Both the position numbers and the translations under genes were made by a program. From Flavobacterium aquidurense (GTDB taxonomy: Bacteria; Bacteroidota; Bacteroidia; Flavobacteriales; Flavobacteriaceae), in the NCBI GenBank assembly GCA_900107365.1, contig FNPS01000001.1, positions 682,001 to 746,000 on the forward strand: 64,000 nucleotides of DNA, written 5' to 3'. Within the stretch, counting starts at the first letter, position 1. Each line of letters opens with the position of its first letter. This document shows, piece by piece, positions 18,638 through 27,178 of this stretch. A model generated the notes under the pieces. It was not told the DNA's origin. It made no database searches and worked only from the letters and a program-made list of their open reading frames with translations.

Positions 18638-19384
18638 TTATTTCCAATGCAATTCTAAAGCAAAACAGGTTTTTTCGTTCTTGGTTATGCTGAATGTTGC
18701 TGTAGTGTGATCATCGTCTTCACTTTCATGAATAACAACATTATCTTTTAGAGATAACTCTTTCATAAAATTCATTTCAAAGCTTTTTACTTCCTGTTTC
18801 AGAATTCTTTTTGGATCAACATGATCAAGGCACCATTCTAAATATTTGACATTATTAACATGGTTTACAATATCTAAATCAGATAAATAAACTGTTTTTT
18901 CAAAAACCGCTTCTTTTTCATGATTGATATTGATTTTAGAAAAACCTTCAGAAGTGGCTCTGTTTTCAGGAAATAATTCAAAGTGTTCATACGGCAAAGC
19001 CAAAGGTTCCGGACGACGTAATTGTGTGTTAAAAACGGCCCAATACGTTTCGCAGCCTACTATCTTTTTACCATTCACATACATTTCTAATGCACGAACA
19101 GAACGTGAATTCTCTAAACTGTTAATCCATGTTTTTACAGTAACAACATGCTGCCATTTCGGCAATTCTGAAATCTCAACTCTCATTCGGCTTAAAACCC
19201 AGGCTTGATGAAATTCCTGCATATCAAAGAAACTGATGCCTCCAACTTCAGAATGTGCAGCTGCGGTTAATTGTAAAATATTACACAAATCAGTGTATTT
19301 TAAATAACCGTTTGGCGTGCATTGCGTGAAATTGATTTCCCAGTCTTTGCTTAAAACTGATGTGAAGTTTGGTGATATAGGCAT
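18638..19384 (-). CDS. Acyl-ACP thioesterase family protein
   Basis: A 248-residue protein with two hotdog-fold halves in the style of plant FatA/FatB and bacterial acyl-ACP thioesterases. Visible are NGYLKYTDLCNILQLTAAAHSE near the start and SDLDIVNHVNNVKYLEWCLD in the second half, where the N-x-H catalytic residues of the family occur. It would release free fatty acids from acyl carrier protein. Cytosolic, no signal. It is 78 bases upstream of miaA on the same strand. Confidence 0.85.
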   Translation of the reverse strand: MPISPNFTSVLSKDWEINFTQCTPNGYLKYTDLCNILQLTAAAHSEVGGISFFDMQEFHQAWVLSRMRVEISELPKWQHVVTVKTWINSLENSRSVRALEMYVNGKKIVGCETYWAVFNTQLRRPEPLALPYEHFELFPENRATSEGFSKININHEKEAVFEKTVYLSDLDIVNHVNNVKYLEWCLDHVDPKRILKQEVKSFEMNFMKELSLKDNVVIHESEDDDHTTATFSITKNEKTCFALELHWK

Positions 19385-19462
19385 TGTAAATTTTAGATGT
19401 TAGATTGTTGATTTTAGATTTTTCCTGAGAGAATAGAATATAGAATAAAGAAAATAGATTTC

Positions 19463-20383
19463 TTATGTGATAAGATTTTCTATGTATCTTATGATTTCTT
19501 TTCTATCTGTTGCATAGTCAAACCATTTCGTATTTTCATTTCTCTTGAACCAGGTTAATTGTCTTTTGGAAAATCTTCGTGTATTTTTCTTGATTTCTTC
19601 TATTGCAAATGGAAGAGTAAAATCTCCGTCAAAATAACTAAATAATTCTCTATAACCGACGGTTTGGAGCGCATTTAACGCTTTATTAGAATACAATGCT
19701 TTTGCTTCTTCGAGTAAACCTTGGTTCATCATAATAGCAACGCGCTGGTTAATGCGATCATAAATTACTTTTCTATCTGCTTCTAAACCAATTAAAACAG
19801 GAATGAAGTTTCGGTTGTTTTTCTTCTGATTTAAAAAGGAAGAATATGGTTTTTTGGTTCCTAGACAAACTTCTACAAAACGCATCATTCGTTGTGGATT
19901 TTGAAGTGTTTGTGGATTTTCTAAAGTTATTTTTTGAAAATAGTCGGGATCTAAATTCTGTAATTGCTCTTGTAAATAATTGATTCCAAGTTTTTCATAA
20001 TTTGAATTCACTTCAGAACGAATTTCTGGTTTGATTTCAGGAAATTCGTCAAAACCTTTTAAAACAGCATCGACATATAATCCTGAACCACCAATTAAAA
20101 TGGCAAAATCATTCTTCTGAAATAATTCTTCTAATTTTAGAAGTGCTTCTTTTTCGTAATCACCAACAGTATAATTTTCGAAAATGGACTTGTTTTGAAT
20201 AAAATGATGCTTTGCTGAATCTAACTCTTCCTGATTTGGAACTGCTGTCCCGATCGTCATTTCTTTAAAAAATTGTCGGCTGTCGCAAGAAATTATTTCA
20301 CAATTGAAATGTTGTGCCAAAGCAATGCTTAAGGCTGTTTTGCCTATAGCTGTTGGTCCGACAATGGTAATTAAGTATTTCAT
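19463..20383 (-). CDS. miaA: tRNA dimethylallyltransferase
   Basis: A 306-residue enzyme that adds an isopentenyl group to A37 of tRNAs reading U-starting codons. Motifs: the P-loop IVGPTAIGKTALSIALA, SCDSRQFFKEMTIGTAVP, GGSGLYVDAVLKG, NPQRMMRFVEV and RRFSKRQLTWFKRN near the end. Length is normal. Confidence 0.96.
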   Translation of the reverse strand: MKYLITIVGPTAIGKTALSIALAQHFNCEIISCDSRQFFKEMTIGTAVPNQEELDSAKHHFIQNKSIFENYTVGDYEKEALLKLEELFQKNDFAILIGGSGLYVDAVLKGFDEFPEIKPEIRSEVNSNYEKLGINYLQEQLQNLDPDYFQKITLENPQTLQNPQRMMRFVEVCLGTKKPYSSFLNQKKNNRNFIPVLIGLEADRKVIYDRINQRVAIMMNQGLLEEAKALYSNKALNALQTVGYRELFSYFDGDFTLPFAIEEIKKNTRRFSKRQLTWFKRNENTKWFDYATDRKEIIRYIENLIT

Positions 20384-20390
20384 ATTTCTT

Positions 20391-20466
20391 ATAGCCCAGA
20401 TGGGAGTGGAAACCCCGGACTTATATTTGTTAGTTTTTTTGGGATAAAAGAGCGACCAGCGGAAGC
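20391..20466 (+). repeat. Dispersed structured repeat, copy 1
   Basis: The stretch starts TAGCCCAGATGGGAGTGGAA and continues to AAAAGAGCGACCAGCGGAAG. It reads like a Flavobacterium intergenic repeat I recall: 'tagccccgat..aag.ggaaat', a variable hairpin, then '...gcgg.aagc'. A second, inverted member lies at 55411-55483. It sits between miaA and the ion channel gene and codes for nothing obvious. Confidence 0.5.
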
Positions 20467-20538
20467 TCCTTTTATACCTTAAAAAAACAACAAAGATAAG
20501 GAGGAGTTGGAGCGTACAGCTGGAAATAGCTCCATAAA

Positions 20539-21378
20539 TTAAATATTAGGTAATTCTGTTCCGCATTCGTAGCAATATTTTGCATTATCAAAGTGGACTT
20601 GTGAACCACATTTTTCACAAGCTTTCTTAGTGCTAATGGTACTATTTTTAAGACTGTTTTTGGCAAATTCTGCAGTTACAATTCCGGTTGGAACTGCAAT
20701 AATTCCATAACCCAAAATCATAACAAATGAAGCAACGAACTGGCCTAAAGGAGTTATGGGCGAAATGTCTCCATACCCTACAGTTGTCAATGTCACTATA
20801 GTCCAATAAATGCTAACCGGTATGCTCGTAAAACCGCTTTCTTTGCCTTCTATCACATACATAACTGAACCGATAATTACGGTACTAATCAGTACGAAAT
20901 ATATAAAAACGAGAATTTTTTCTTTGCTGGCTTCGATTGCTTCGCGTAATTGAACGGATTGATGGGAAATTTGTGGGATATGAAGTATTTTGAATAAGCG
21001 GAAAAAACGTAATGCTCTTACGACTGATAAAATACTCGCACCAGGGAAAAATATTGATAAGTACATTGGGAGTACAGCTAATAAATCGATAATTCCATAA
21101 AAACTGAAGATGTATCTAACTGGTTTTTGAATTGAAATGATACGAAGGATATATTCGATTGTAAAGAAGACGGTAATCACCCATTCGCACATAATGAGCT
21201 GAGAATGGTATTTTTGGTTGATTCCCTGAACGGTTTCCATCATGACCAAAAGGACACTCAATAAAATTAATCCGAGTAAGACCAGATCGAAAAGCCTGCC
21301 TAAAACGGTATCAGTTCCGTAAAGAATTACTTTGATTTTTTCTCTAAAGATTTCGTATTTGGATTTCATTTGTGTCAT
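20539..21378 (-). CDS. Voltage-gated-type potassium channel with C-terminal zinc ribbon
   Basis: A 279-residue six-helix channel subunit. The selectivity filter TTVGYGD is at residues 198-204 between the last two helices. The voltage-sensor helix S4 shows spaced arginines (RALRFFRLFK, 121-130). After S6 there is a short cytosolic tail with two CxxC pairs (Cys254/257 and Cys269/272; CEKCG, CYECG) that look like a zinc ribbon. The filter predicts K+ selectivity; the zinc tail may bind metal or set assembly. Confidence 0.9.
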   Translation of the reverse strand: MTQMKSKYEIFREKIKVILYGTDTVLGRLFDLVLLGLILLSVLLVMMETVQGINQKYHSQLIMCEWVITVFFTIEYILRIISIQKPVRYIFSFYGIIDLLAVLPMYLSIFFPGASILSVVRALRFFRLFKILHIPQISHQSVQLREAIEASKEKILVFIYFVLISTVIIGSVMYVIEGKESGFTSIPVSIYWTIVTLTTVGYGDISPITPLGQFVASFVMILGYGIIAVPTGIVTAEFAKNSLKNSTISTKKACEKCGSQVHFDNAKYCYECGTELPNI

Positions 21379-21407
21379 ATCACTAAGATAATTAAAATTA
21401 GGATACT

Positions 21408-22769
21408 TTAAAAATGAAGAATTTTAAGTGATTTGCTTTTGCGCATGTAATTTTGAATTATGTTTTTTACATCGCGATTGTTTTGCATCGGAATTAAAAT
21501 GTTTTTTAGGATTTCAATATTCGTAATCTGATAATTCAAATCGTAAAACGCATAACCTTTATAAATCCCATTTTCAATTAATACAGCGCTTCGTTCGTTT
21601 ATATTTCGGCCACGATCGATAAGAATCATGCTTTTGTTTTCAAAACTGTGTTCAGAAATGAATTCTTGTACGCGTGCATTGTATATTTCCGGGCTTACTT
21701 CGCCAATACAAGCACCATCGCATTCTTTGATTTTATATTGAAAACACTCTTTCTTAGTTTGATATAAACCTGTTAATTTTTGGCACAAATGATACTTCGT
21801 TGAGAATTTGAAAAGCATATTTTTACCTTCCTGTAAAGAAGCAAACGAGGTAATCTCTTTTTTACGACCATCAGCTTTTTGAAGTTTTATATTCAAATAG
21901 CCATTTGAGTCTTTTTCTGCATATAAAGCAAATGGAAATACTGTTTTTTTCTGTGCACGATTATGTCTTGGTCGGTTTATTTTTACTTCTTCGCTTTCTT
22001 TTAAGAGCGCAATTAATTCGCTTCCGGTTTCATCATAAGTGATGGTGAAAACTTCAGCCTGGATTTTTTTGCTTTTTGTTGTGATTCCGGTAAAATGTTG
22101 ATTTACTCTTTTTCTGATATTTTGACTTTTTCCTATATATATTAAAGTTCCGCCTTCGTTATGTATGTAGTAAACACCAGTTTTAGTTGGCATTTGTCCA
22201 ACCAAATCTAATAATTTTGGAGCAATACCTTTTTCAACTTCCAGTTTTATAAAATCTTTTACAATTGTTTTTTCAAGATCTTTTTCTAAAAGCATCTTAA
22301 ACAACTTTGTCGTTGCCATGGCATCACCACTCGCACGATGGCGATCTGCCATTGGGATACCAAGTGCGCGAACCAATTTTCCTAAACTATAAGAAGGTTG
22401 TTCCGGAATTAGTTTTTTAGCCAATTCGACTGTACAAAGTGTTCTGGCCTCGAAATCATATCCTAGGCGTCTGAATTCAGTACGTAAAATTCGGTAATCA
22501 AAAGAAGCGTTGTGTGCTACAATTATACAATCTGAGGTGATTTCGATGATTCGTTTTGCAACTTCAAAGAATTTAGGAGCAGAACGCAACATAGCATTAT
22601 TTATCCCGGTTAATTTCACCACAAAAGGCTGAATCGGAATTTCAGGATTAACAAGACTAATGAATTGATCAACTACTTCATGGCCATCAAATTTATAAAT
22701 GGCGATTTCAGTAATTCCTTCTTCATTAAACTGGCCTCCAGTGGTTTCTATGTCTAGTATTGCGTACAT
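21408..22769 (-). CDS. DEDDh exonuclease fused to a GIY-YIG/UvrC-like nuclease
   Basis: A 453-residue fusion. Residues 1-165 are a DnaQ-type 3'-5' exonuclease: D6 and E8 in ILDIETTGG, D91 in HNASFDYRIL, and H144/D149 in HRASGDAMAT. Residues about 197-275 are a GIY-YIG nuclease (TGVYYI...LIYIGKSQNIRKRVNQHF), followed by a UvrC/Cho-like stretch with CQ, C and CDGACIG cysteines. It should process DNA ends or damaged strands. I chose the ATG at 22769 because MYAILDIETTG is the usual start; an extension to 22793 would add eight odd residues. Confidence 0.9.
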   Translation of the reverse strand: MYAILDIETTGGQFNEEGITEIAIYKFDGHEVVDQFISLVNPEIPIQPFVVKLTGINNAMLRSAPKFFEVAKRIIEITSDCIIVAHNASFDYRILRTEFRRLGYDFEARTLCTVELAKKLIPEQPSYSLGKLVRALGIPMADRHRASGDAMATTKLFKMLLEKDLEKTIVKDFIKLEVEKGIAPKLLDLVGQMPTKTGVYYIHNEGGTLIYIGKSQNIRKRVNQHFTGITTKSKKIQAEVFTITYDETGSELIALLKESEEVKINRPRHNRAQKKTVFPFALYAEKDSNGYLNIKLQKADGRKKEITSFASLQEGKNMLFKFSTKYHLCQKLTGLYQTKKECFQYKIKECDGACIGEVSPEIYNARVQEFISEHSFENKSMILIDRGRNINERSAVLIENGIYKGYAFYDLNYQITNIEILKNILIPMQNNRDVKNIIQNYMRKSKSLKILHF

Positions 22770-22870
22770 TTTCAATGTCAATATCAATATCAAAAATCAA
22801 TAACAATGTCAAAAAATCAATATTTTAAAAATTGAATTTTGTTATTGTTATTGTAATTGTCATTGAAAAA

Positions 22871-23219
22871 TTATTTTTTATTTAGTATCATTTTTGATGA
22901 AATTGCAATTAATTGTTCAACTTCAATAAGAAGTTTATTGCGCTTATCATTATCTCCTTCTTTTATATAATCTAAAATTTTTAATGAGTTTCTAGATTCT
23001 TTTAACTCTTTTTACAACTAATGAAACTTTGAAAATAAAATCTTTATCAGTTATTGTTCCCTGGGCTTCTCCAAAATTTAATGATGCACCTCCAGATGAT
23101 CTGATCAATTGATTTTTATAATATTCATTTTCAAATATCTTTTCTAATTGTCTTGTAAAGAAAATACATTCTCCTGCAAATCTCACCAACCTATCTTCAA
23201 AATTGAAAATTTTCTCCAT
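22871..23219 (-). pseudogene. Four-helix-bundle (S23/IVP-like) protein, frameshifted
   Basis: The frame starting MEKIFNFEDRLVRFAGEC runs 75 codons and stops early. Reading continues in another frame as ELKESRNSLKILDYIK and on to a stop at 22871, restoring about 115 residues, the usual length for the family. Removing one A from the A5 run (T5 at 23009-23013 on the given strand) restores the frame (GTA AAA GAG). The family (four helix bundle, first seen in 23S rRNA intervening sequences) has no settled function. Low-complexity ATTG-rich sequence flanks it. A sequencing error is possible. Confidence 0.8.
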
Positions 23220-23265
23220 TAATACTATTGTAATTGACTTTTGATATTGTCATTGATTTTTGAAA

Positions 23266-23925
23266 TTATCTTCCTCCAAAGATACTGCTTCCAATTCTAA
23301 CCATTGTGCTTCCGCAATCAATGGCAAGCTGGAAGTCTCCGGACATTCCCATTGAAATTGTAATTAGTTTTAAATTTTCGTTTTCGATGGATTGAATTGA
23401 ATCAAAAATAGATTTCAAATGTGTAAATTCTTTTTTAATTTGGTTTTGGTTATCTGTAAAAGTTGCCATTCCCATTAACCCTAAGATACGAATGTTTTTC
23501 ATCTCTTTGAATTCTGGAGAAGATAATAATTCATTTAATTCATTTTCATCCAAGCCAAACTTAGATTCTTCTTCGGCTATGTACATTTGAAGCAGGCAAT
23601 CAATAACTCTATTGTTCTTTATTGCTTGTTTATTAATTTCCTGCAATAATTTCAAACTATCTACACCATGAATCAAGCTCACAAATGGTGCCATAAATTT
23701 GACCTTATTCGACTGAACATGACCAATCATATGCCATTGAATATCTTTGGGCATTTCTTCCCATTTATCCGTCATTTCCTGGATTTTGTTTTCTCCAAAA
23801 ATGCGCTGGCCTGCTTCGTAGGCTTGCATTAAGTCAGAAACAGGTTTAGTTTTAGAAACGGCAACTAGAGTTACATTTTCTGGTAAACTATTTTTTATAT
23901 TTTCTAAGTTAGATTTAATACTCAT
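23266..23925 (-). CDS. YggS-family pyridoxal phosphate-binding protein
   Basis: A 219-residue PLP homeostasis protein (PLPBP/YggS). Motifs: VTLVAVSKTKP with the PLP lysine near residue 26, FGENKIQEM, WHMIGHVQSNK, and MGMSGDFQLAIDCGSTMVRIGSSIFG at the end. Its ATG lies inside the 3' end of the upstream HIT gene (11-base overlap), so the two are translationally coupled. Confidence 0.94.
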   Translation of the reverse strand: MSIKSNLENIKNSLPENVTLVAVSKTKPVSDLMQAYEAGQRIFGENKIQEMTDKWEEMPKDIQWHMIGHVQSNKVKFMAPFVSLIHGVDSLKLLQEINKQAIKNNRVIDCLLQMYIAEEESKFGLDENELNELLSSPEFKEMKNIRILGLMGMATFTDNQNQIKKEFTHLKSIFDSIQSIENENLKLITISMGMSGDFQLAIDCGSTMVRIGSSIFGGR

Positions 23926-24400
23926 TACAATTGTGTTTTATCATTTCTGATCTCAATTTATTCGCTAATTCAAAATTTCTATCGGCATTAAGCTTATTAT
24001 TCCCAAGTCGTAAAACTCTTCTTTTCAAGTCATAAATTCCAGGAAAAGAAGCTATGATTCTATCTTTTAAGGAATTACAAGGGACAATATGAATGTGACA
24101 ATGGAATATTGATTGTCCAGCTTCCTTATTCACTGCTGTCCATATTCTAATGCCTTTACAACTATATGCCTTTTGCATAGAATAATTTATATTTTTTAGA
24201 ATAGGAATTAGTTCTATTGAATGATCAACAGAAAGTTCTAAAATGTTCGTGTAATGTTTTTTAGGAATTAATAAACAAATAGAACCAATGCTTGTTTGCC
24301 GGTATTTATCAGTAAGAACTATAAATAATTCATTTTCAAAAATAATTTCTTCTTTGATTCGATCTCCTCCTATTATTTTACAAAAACGACATTCTTCCAT
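23915..24400 (-). CDS. HIT family protein (divergent)
   Basis: A 161-residue protein with the histidine triad FHCHIHIVP at about residue 118 and an N-terminal CRFCKIIGG motif typical of HIT hydrolases and transferases acting on nucleotide phosphates. It is longer at the C-terminus than the common ~130-residue HIT proteins. It overlaps yggS by 11 bases on the same strand. The substrate cannot be predicted. Confidence 0.85.
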   Translation of the reverse strand: MEECRFCKIIGGDRIKEEIIFENELFIVLTDKYRQTSIGSICLLIPKKHYTNILELSVDHSIELIPILKNINYSMQKAYSCKGIRIWTAVNKEAGQSIFHCHIHIVPCNSLKDRIIASFPGIYDLKRRVLRLGNNKLNADRNFELANKLRSEMIKHNCNEY

Positions 24401-24420
24401 TGGAATCCAAATATTTCGAC

Positions 24421-25308
24421 CTAAACAAACTGCTTAGAGATTTTCTCTGCTTTCTTACTTTCACTATAATCATAAAAACCTTCTCCAGATTTAACTCCCA
24501 ATTTTCCGGCTCTAACCATATTCACTAAAAGTGGGCAAGGAGCGTATTTTGGATTTTTAAAACCTTCGTACATTACGTTCAAAATTGCCAAACAAACATC
24601 AAGACCAATAAAATCAGCTAATTGTAGTGGACCCATTGGGTGTCCCATTCCTAATTTCATCACCGTATCAATTTCGTAAACACCGGCTACTTTATTGTAT
24701 AACGTTTCGATTGCTTCGTTTAGCATTGGCATCAAGATTCTATTTGCTACAAAACCTGGATAATCGTTTACTTCGACAGGCGTTTTTCCTAGTTTTACAG
24801 ATAAATCCATGATAATTTTTGTGACTTCGTCGCTGGTATTGTATCCACGAATGATTTCCACTAATTTCATAATCGGCACCGGATTCATAAAATGCATTCC
24901 GATAACGCGTTCCGGATGTGCTACAACTGCTCCAATTTGTGTAATGGATATAGAAGAAGTATTCGTTGCTAAAATGGTATTATGAGAACAAGCTTCGTTT
25001 AATTGCTTGAAAATATTTAATTTTAATTCAACATTTTCTGTCGCTGCTTCAACGACTAAATCAACTCCCACAACACCGTCTTTAATATCTGTATAAGTTA
25101 TAATATTAGTGATGGTTTTGGCAACATCTTCCTGAGTGATAGTTCCTTTAGAAAGCATTCTGTCTAAGTTGGAAGCGATAGTTGCCATTCCTTTATCTAG
25201 AGATTTTTCAGAAACATCAATAAGTTTTACGGTAAAACCACTTTGTGCAAAAGTATGAGCAATTCCGTTACCCATTGTTCCAGCACCAATTACAGCTATA
25301 GTTTTCAT
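24421..25308 (-). CDS. 3-hydroxybutyryl-CoA dehydrogenase
   Basis: A 295-residue 3-hydroxyacyl-CoA dehydrogenase. The N-terminal NAD-binding site is IAVIGAGTMGNGIAHTFAQSG. NTSSISI, GMHFMNPVPIMKLVEII and the C-terminal PGFVANRI and LGMGHPMGPLQLADFIGLD are all present. It oxidises 3-hydroxyacyl-CoA with NAD+ (or works in reverse). Cytosolic, stand-alone, with no thiolase or crotonase nearby. Confidence 0.93.
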   Translation of the reverse strand: MKTIAVIGAGTMGNGIAHTFAQSGFTVKLIDVSEKSLDKGMATIASNLDRMLSKGTITQEDVAKTITNIITYTDIKDGVVGVDLVVEAATENVELKLNIFKQLNEACSHNTILATNTSSISITQIGAVVAHPERVIGMHFMNPVPIMKLVEIIRGYNTSDEVTKIIMDLSVKLGKTPVEVNDYPGFVANRILMPMLNEAIETLYNKVAGVYEIDTVMKLGMGHPMGPLQLADFIGLDVCLAILNVMYEGFKNPKYAPCPLLVNMVRAGKLGVKSGEGFYDYSESKKAEKISKQFV

Positions 25309-25335
25309 TTAAATTCAGGTATTATATTTATGATT

Positions 25336-25378
25336 TTAGCCACGAATTCACCAATTAAATTCGGGAATTCGTGGCTAA
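25336..25378. repeat. Inverted repeat with GCCACGAATTC phrase
   Basis: TTAGCCACGAATTC pairs perfectly with GAATTCGTGGCTAA across a 15-base loop, in the gap between two leftward genes. The same GCCACGAATTC word forms the larger hairpin at 45607-45657. It may terminate or protect the transcript of the oxidoreductase gene upstream. Confidence 0.75.
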
Positions 25379-25398
25379 TTTATTTTTGAAATTATATT

Positions 25399-26364
25399 TT
25401 ATTTATCGAAACAATCAATAATCTGATATGCCACACGTAAAGCATCTGTAGCTTGTTCTAAAGTTACAACTGGCGTGGTGTCAGTGTTAATAGCATTTGC
25501 AAATGATTCTAGTTCATCTAAAATCGCATTGTTTTGCTCGACATCAGGATTTGTAAAGTAGATTTGTTTTTTTACACCTTCAGCATTTTGAAGAATCATA
25601 TCAAAATCTCCAGGAACTTCCGGAGCATCTTTCATACGTACCACTTCACATTTTTTCTCCAGAAAATCAACAGAAATATAGGCATCTCTTTGAAAAAAAC
25701 GTGTTTTACGCATATTTTTCATCGAAATTCTGCTTGCTGTTAAATTTGCCACACAACCATTTTCGAATTCAATTCTGGCATTTGCAATATCAGGTGTGTC
25801 ACTGATAACTGAAACACCACTTGCATGAATGTCTTTTACTTTTGAATGCACAACACTTAAGATTGCATCAATATCATGAATCATCAAATCTAAAACCACA
25901 GGGACATCTGTACCACGCGGATTAAATTCGGCCAAACGATGTGTTTCAATAAACATCGGATTTTCGATCATGTTTTTCGTTGCAATAAAAGCAGGATTAA
26001 AACGCTCCACATGACCAACTTGTCCTTTTACATTGTATTCTTTGGCTAAAGCAATAATCTCTTCCGCTTCTTCTACAGTGTTGGCAATAGGTTTTTCTAT
26101 AAAGATGTGTTTTCCTGATTTAATGGCCACTTTAGCACATTTATAATGTGAAAGTGTTGGTGTTACAATATCGATTACATCCACGGCGTGGATTAATTTT
26201 GCAATAGTGTTGAAGTTTTTATAGCCGAATTCTTTTGAAATTCTTTCGGCATTTTCTTGATTTTCGTCGTAAAATCCAACTAATTCGTATTTGTCAGATT
26301 GTTGCAATAAGCGTAAATGTATCTTACCTAAGTGACCAGCACCTAAAACTCCTACTTTTAACAT
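25399..26364 (-). CDS. Gfo/Idh/MocA family oxidoreductase
   Basis: A 321-residue NAD(P)-dependent sugar or inositol dehydrogenase-like protein. The Rossmann start is VGVLGAGHLGKIHLRLL, the EKP motif is in HIFIEKPIANTVEEAEE, and DLMIHDIDAILS holds the usual catalytic H/D region. The substrate is unknown. It stands alone on the minus strand, divergent from pcm. Confidence 0.9.
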   Translation of the reverse strand: MLKVGVLGAGHLGKIHLRLLQQSDKYELVGFYDENQENAERISKEFGYKNFNTIAKLIHAVDVIDIVTPTLSHYKCAKVAIKSGKHIFIEKPIANTVEEAEEIIALAKEYNVKGQVGHVERFNPAFIATKNMIENPMFIETHRLAEFNPRGTDVPVVLDLMIHDIDAILSVVHSKVKDIHASGVSVISDTPDIANARIEFENGCVANLTASRISMKNMRKTRFFQRDAYISVDFLEKKCEVVRMKDAPEVPGDFDMILQNAEGVKKQIYFTNPDVEQNNAILDELESFANAINTDTTPVVTLEQATDALRVAYQIIDCFDK

Positions 26365-26507
26365 GAGAATGTATTTTAAACAAAAATATAATTTATTTGT
26401 TGAAAGTAAAAGTTAATGCAATAAAGATTTAGCGATTTAATAATTAAAAATCAATATTTGATTTCTTTTTTACTTTCTTATTTTTGCCAAAATAAAACCT
26501 ACCCATT

Positions 26508-27149
26508 TTGAAAGACACTGCCAAACATCAAGGACTTCGTAATCAATTAGTAAGCACTTTAGAACAAAAGGGAATAACTGATAGATCAGTTTTGGATGCG
26601 ATAAAAAAAATCCCAAGACACCTTTTTCTGAATTCAAGTTTTGAAGATTACGCTTATCAGGACAAGGCGTTTCCTATTGGTGCTGGACAAACTATTTCTC
26701 AGCCCTACACTGTGGCTTTTCAGTCACAATTATTAGAAGTAAAAAAAGAACATAAAATTCTTGAAATTGGAACAGGTTCTGGTTATCAAACTGCAGTTTT
26801 ATGTATGCTGGGTGCTAAAGTTTATAGTATAGAAAGACAAAATGAGTTATTTAAACAAACCTCAAATTTATTTCCTAAATTAAATATCCGGCCTAAACAT
26901 TTATCTTTTGGCGATGGTTATAAAGGATTACCAAGCTACGCGCCATTTGATAGTATTATTGTTACGGCTGGCGCTCCGTTTATTCCTCAGCCCTTAATGG
27001 CACAGTTAAAAATAGGAGGAAGGTTGGTTATTCCGTTAGGTGAAGATGTACAGATTATGACTTTGTTGATTCGTAAAAATGAAACGCAATTTGAGAAACA
27101 TGAGTTTGGAGAATTTCGATTTGTTCCTTTATTAGAAGATAAAAATTAG
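26508..27149 (+). CDS. pcm: Protein-L-isoaspartate O-methyltransferase
   Basis: A 213-residue SAM-dependent methyltransferase that repairs isoaspartyl residues. Motifs: the conserved start KDTAKHQGLRNQLV, GQTISQPYTVAFQ, ILEIGTGSGYQTAVL (SAM-binding motif I) and DGYKGLPSYAPFDSIIVTAGAP. The start is a TTG at 26508; the first in-frame ATG is far downstream and would remove conserved residues. Confidence 0.95.
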   Translation: MKDTAKHQGLRNQLVSTLEQKGITDRSVLDAIKKIPRHLFLNSSFEDYAYQDKAFPIGAGQTISQPYTVAFQSQLLEVKKEHKILEIGTGSGYQTAVLCMLGAKVYSIERQNELFKQTSNLFPKLNIRPKHLSFGDGYKGLPSYAPFDSIIVTAGAPFIPQPLMAQLKIGGRLVIPLGEDVQIMTLLIRKNETQFEKHEFGEFRFVPLLEDKN

Positions 27150-27151
27150 AT

Positions 27152-27178
27152 AAAAAGCCCAATTAGTTGGGCTTTTTT
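27152..27178. terminator. Bidirectional terminator between pcm and fic
   Basis: AAAAAGCCCAA / TTGGGCTTTTT with a 5-base loop serves both pcm and the convergent Fic gene, whose stop lies at its right edge. Confidence 0.88.

Noticed and set aside
18456..18647. Leftward 63-residue frame after the TPR gene
   Set aside because: It lies in a repeat tract of small palindromes and overlaps the thioesterase end; no protein-like pattern.
23915..24400. HIT gene as a recent transfer because of its divergent sequence
   Set aside because: Base use looks like its neighbours, and its overlap with yggS argues for long coexistence.
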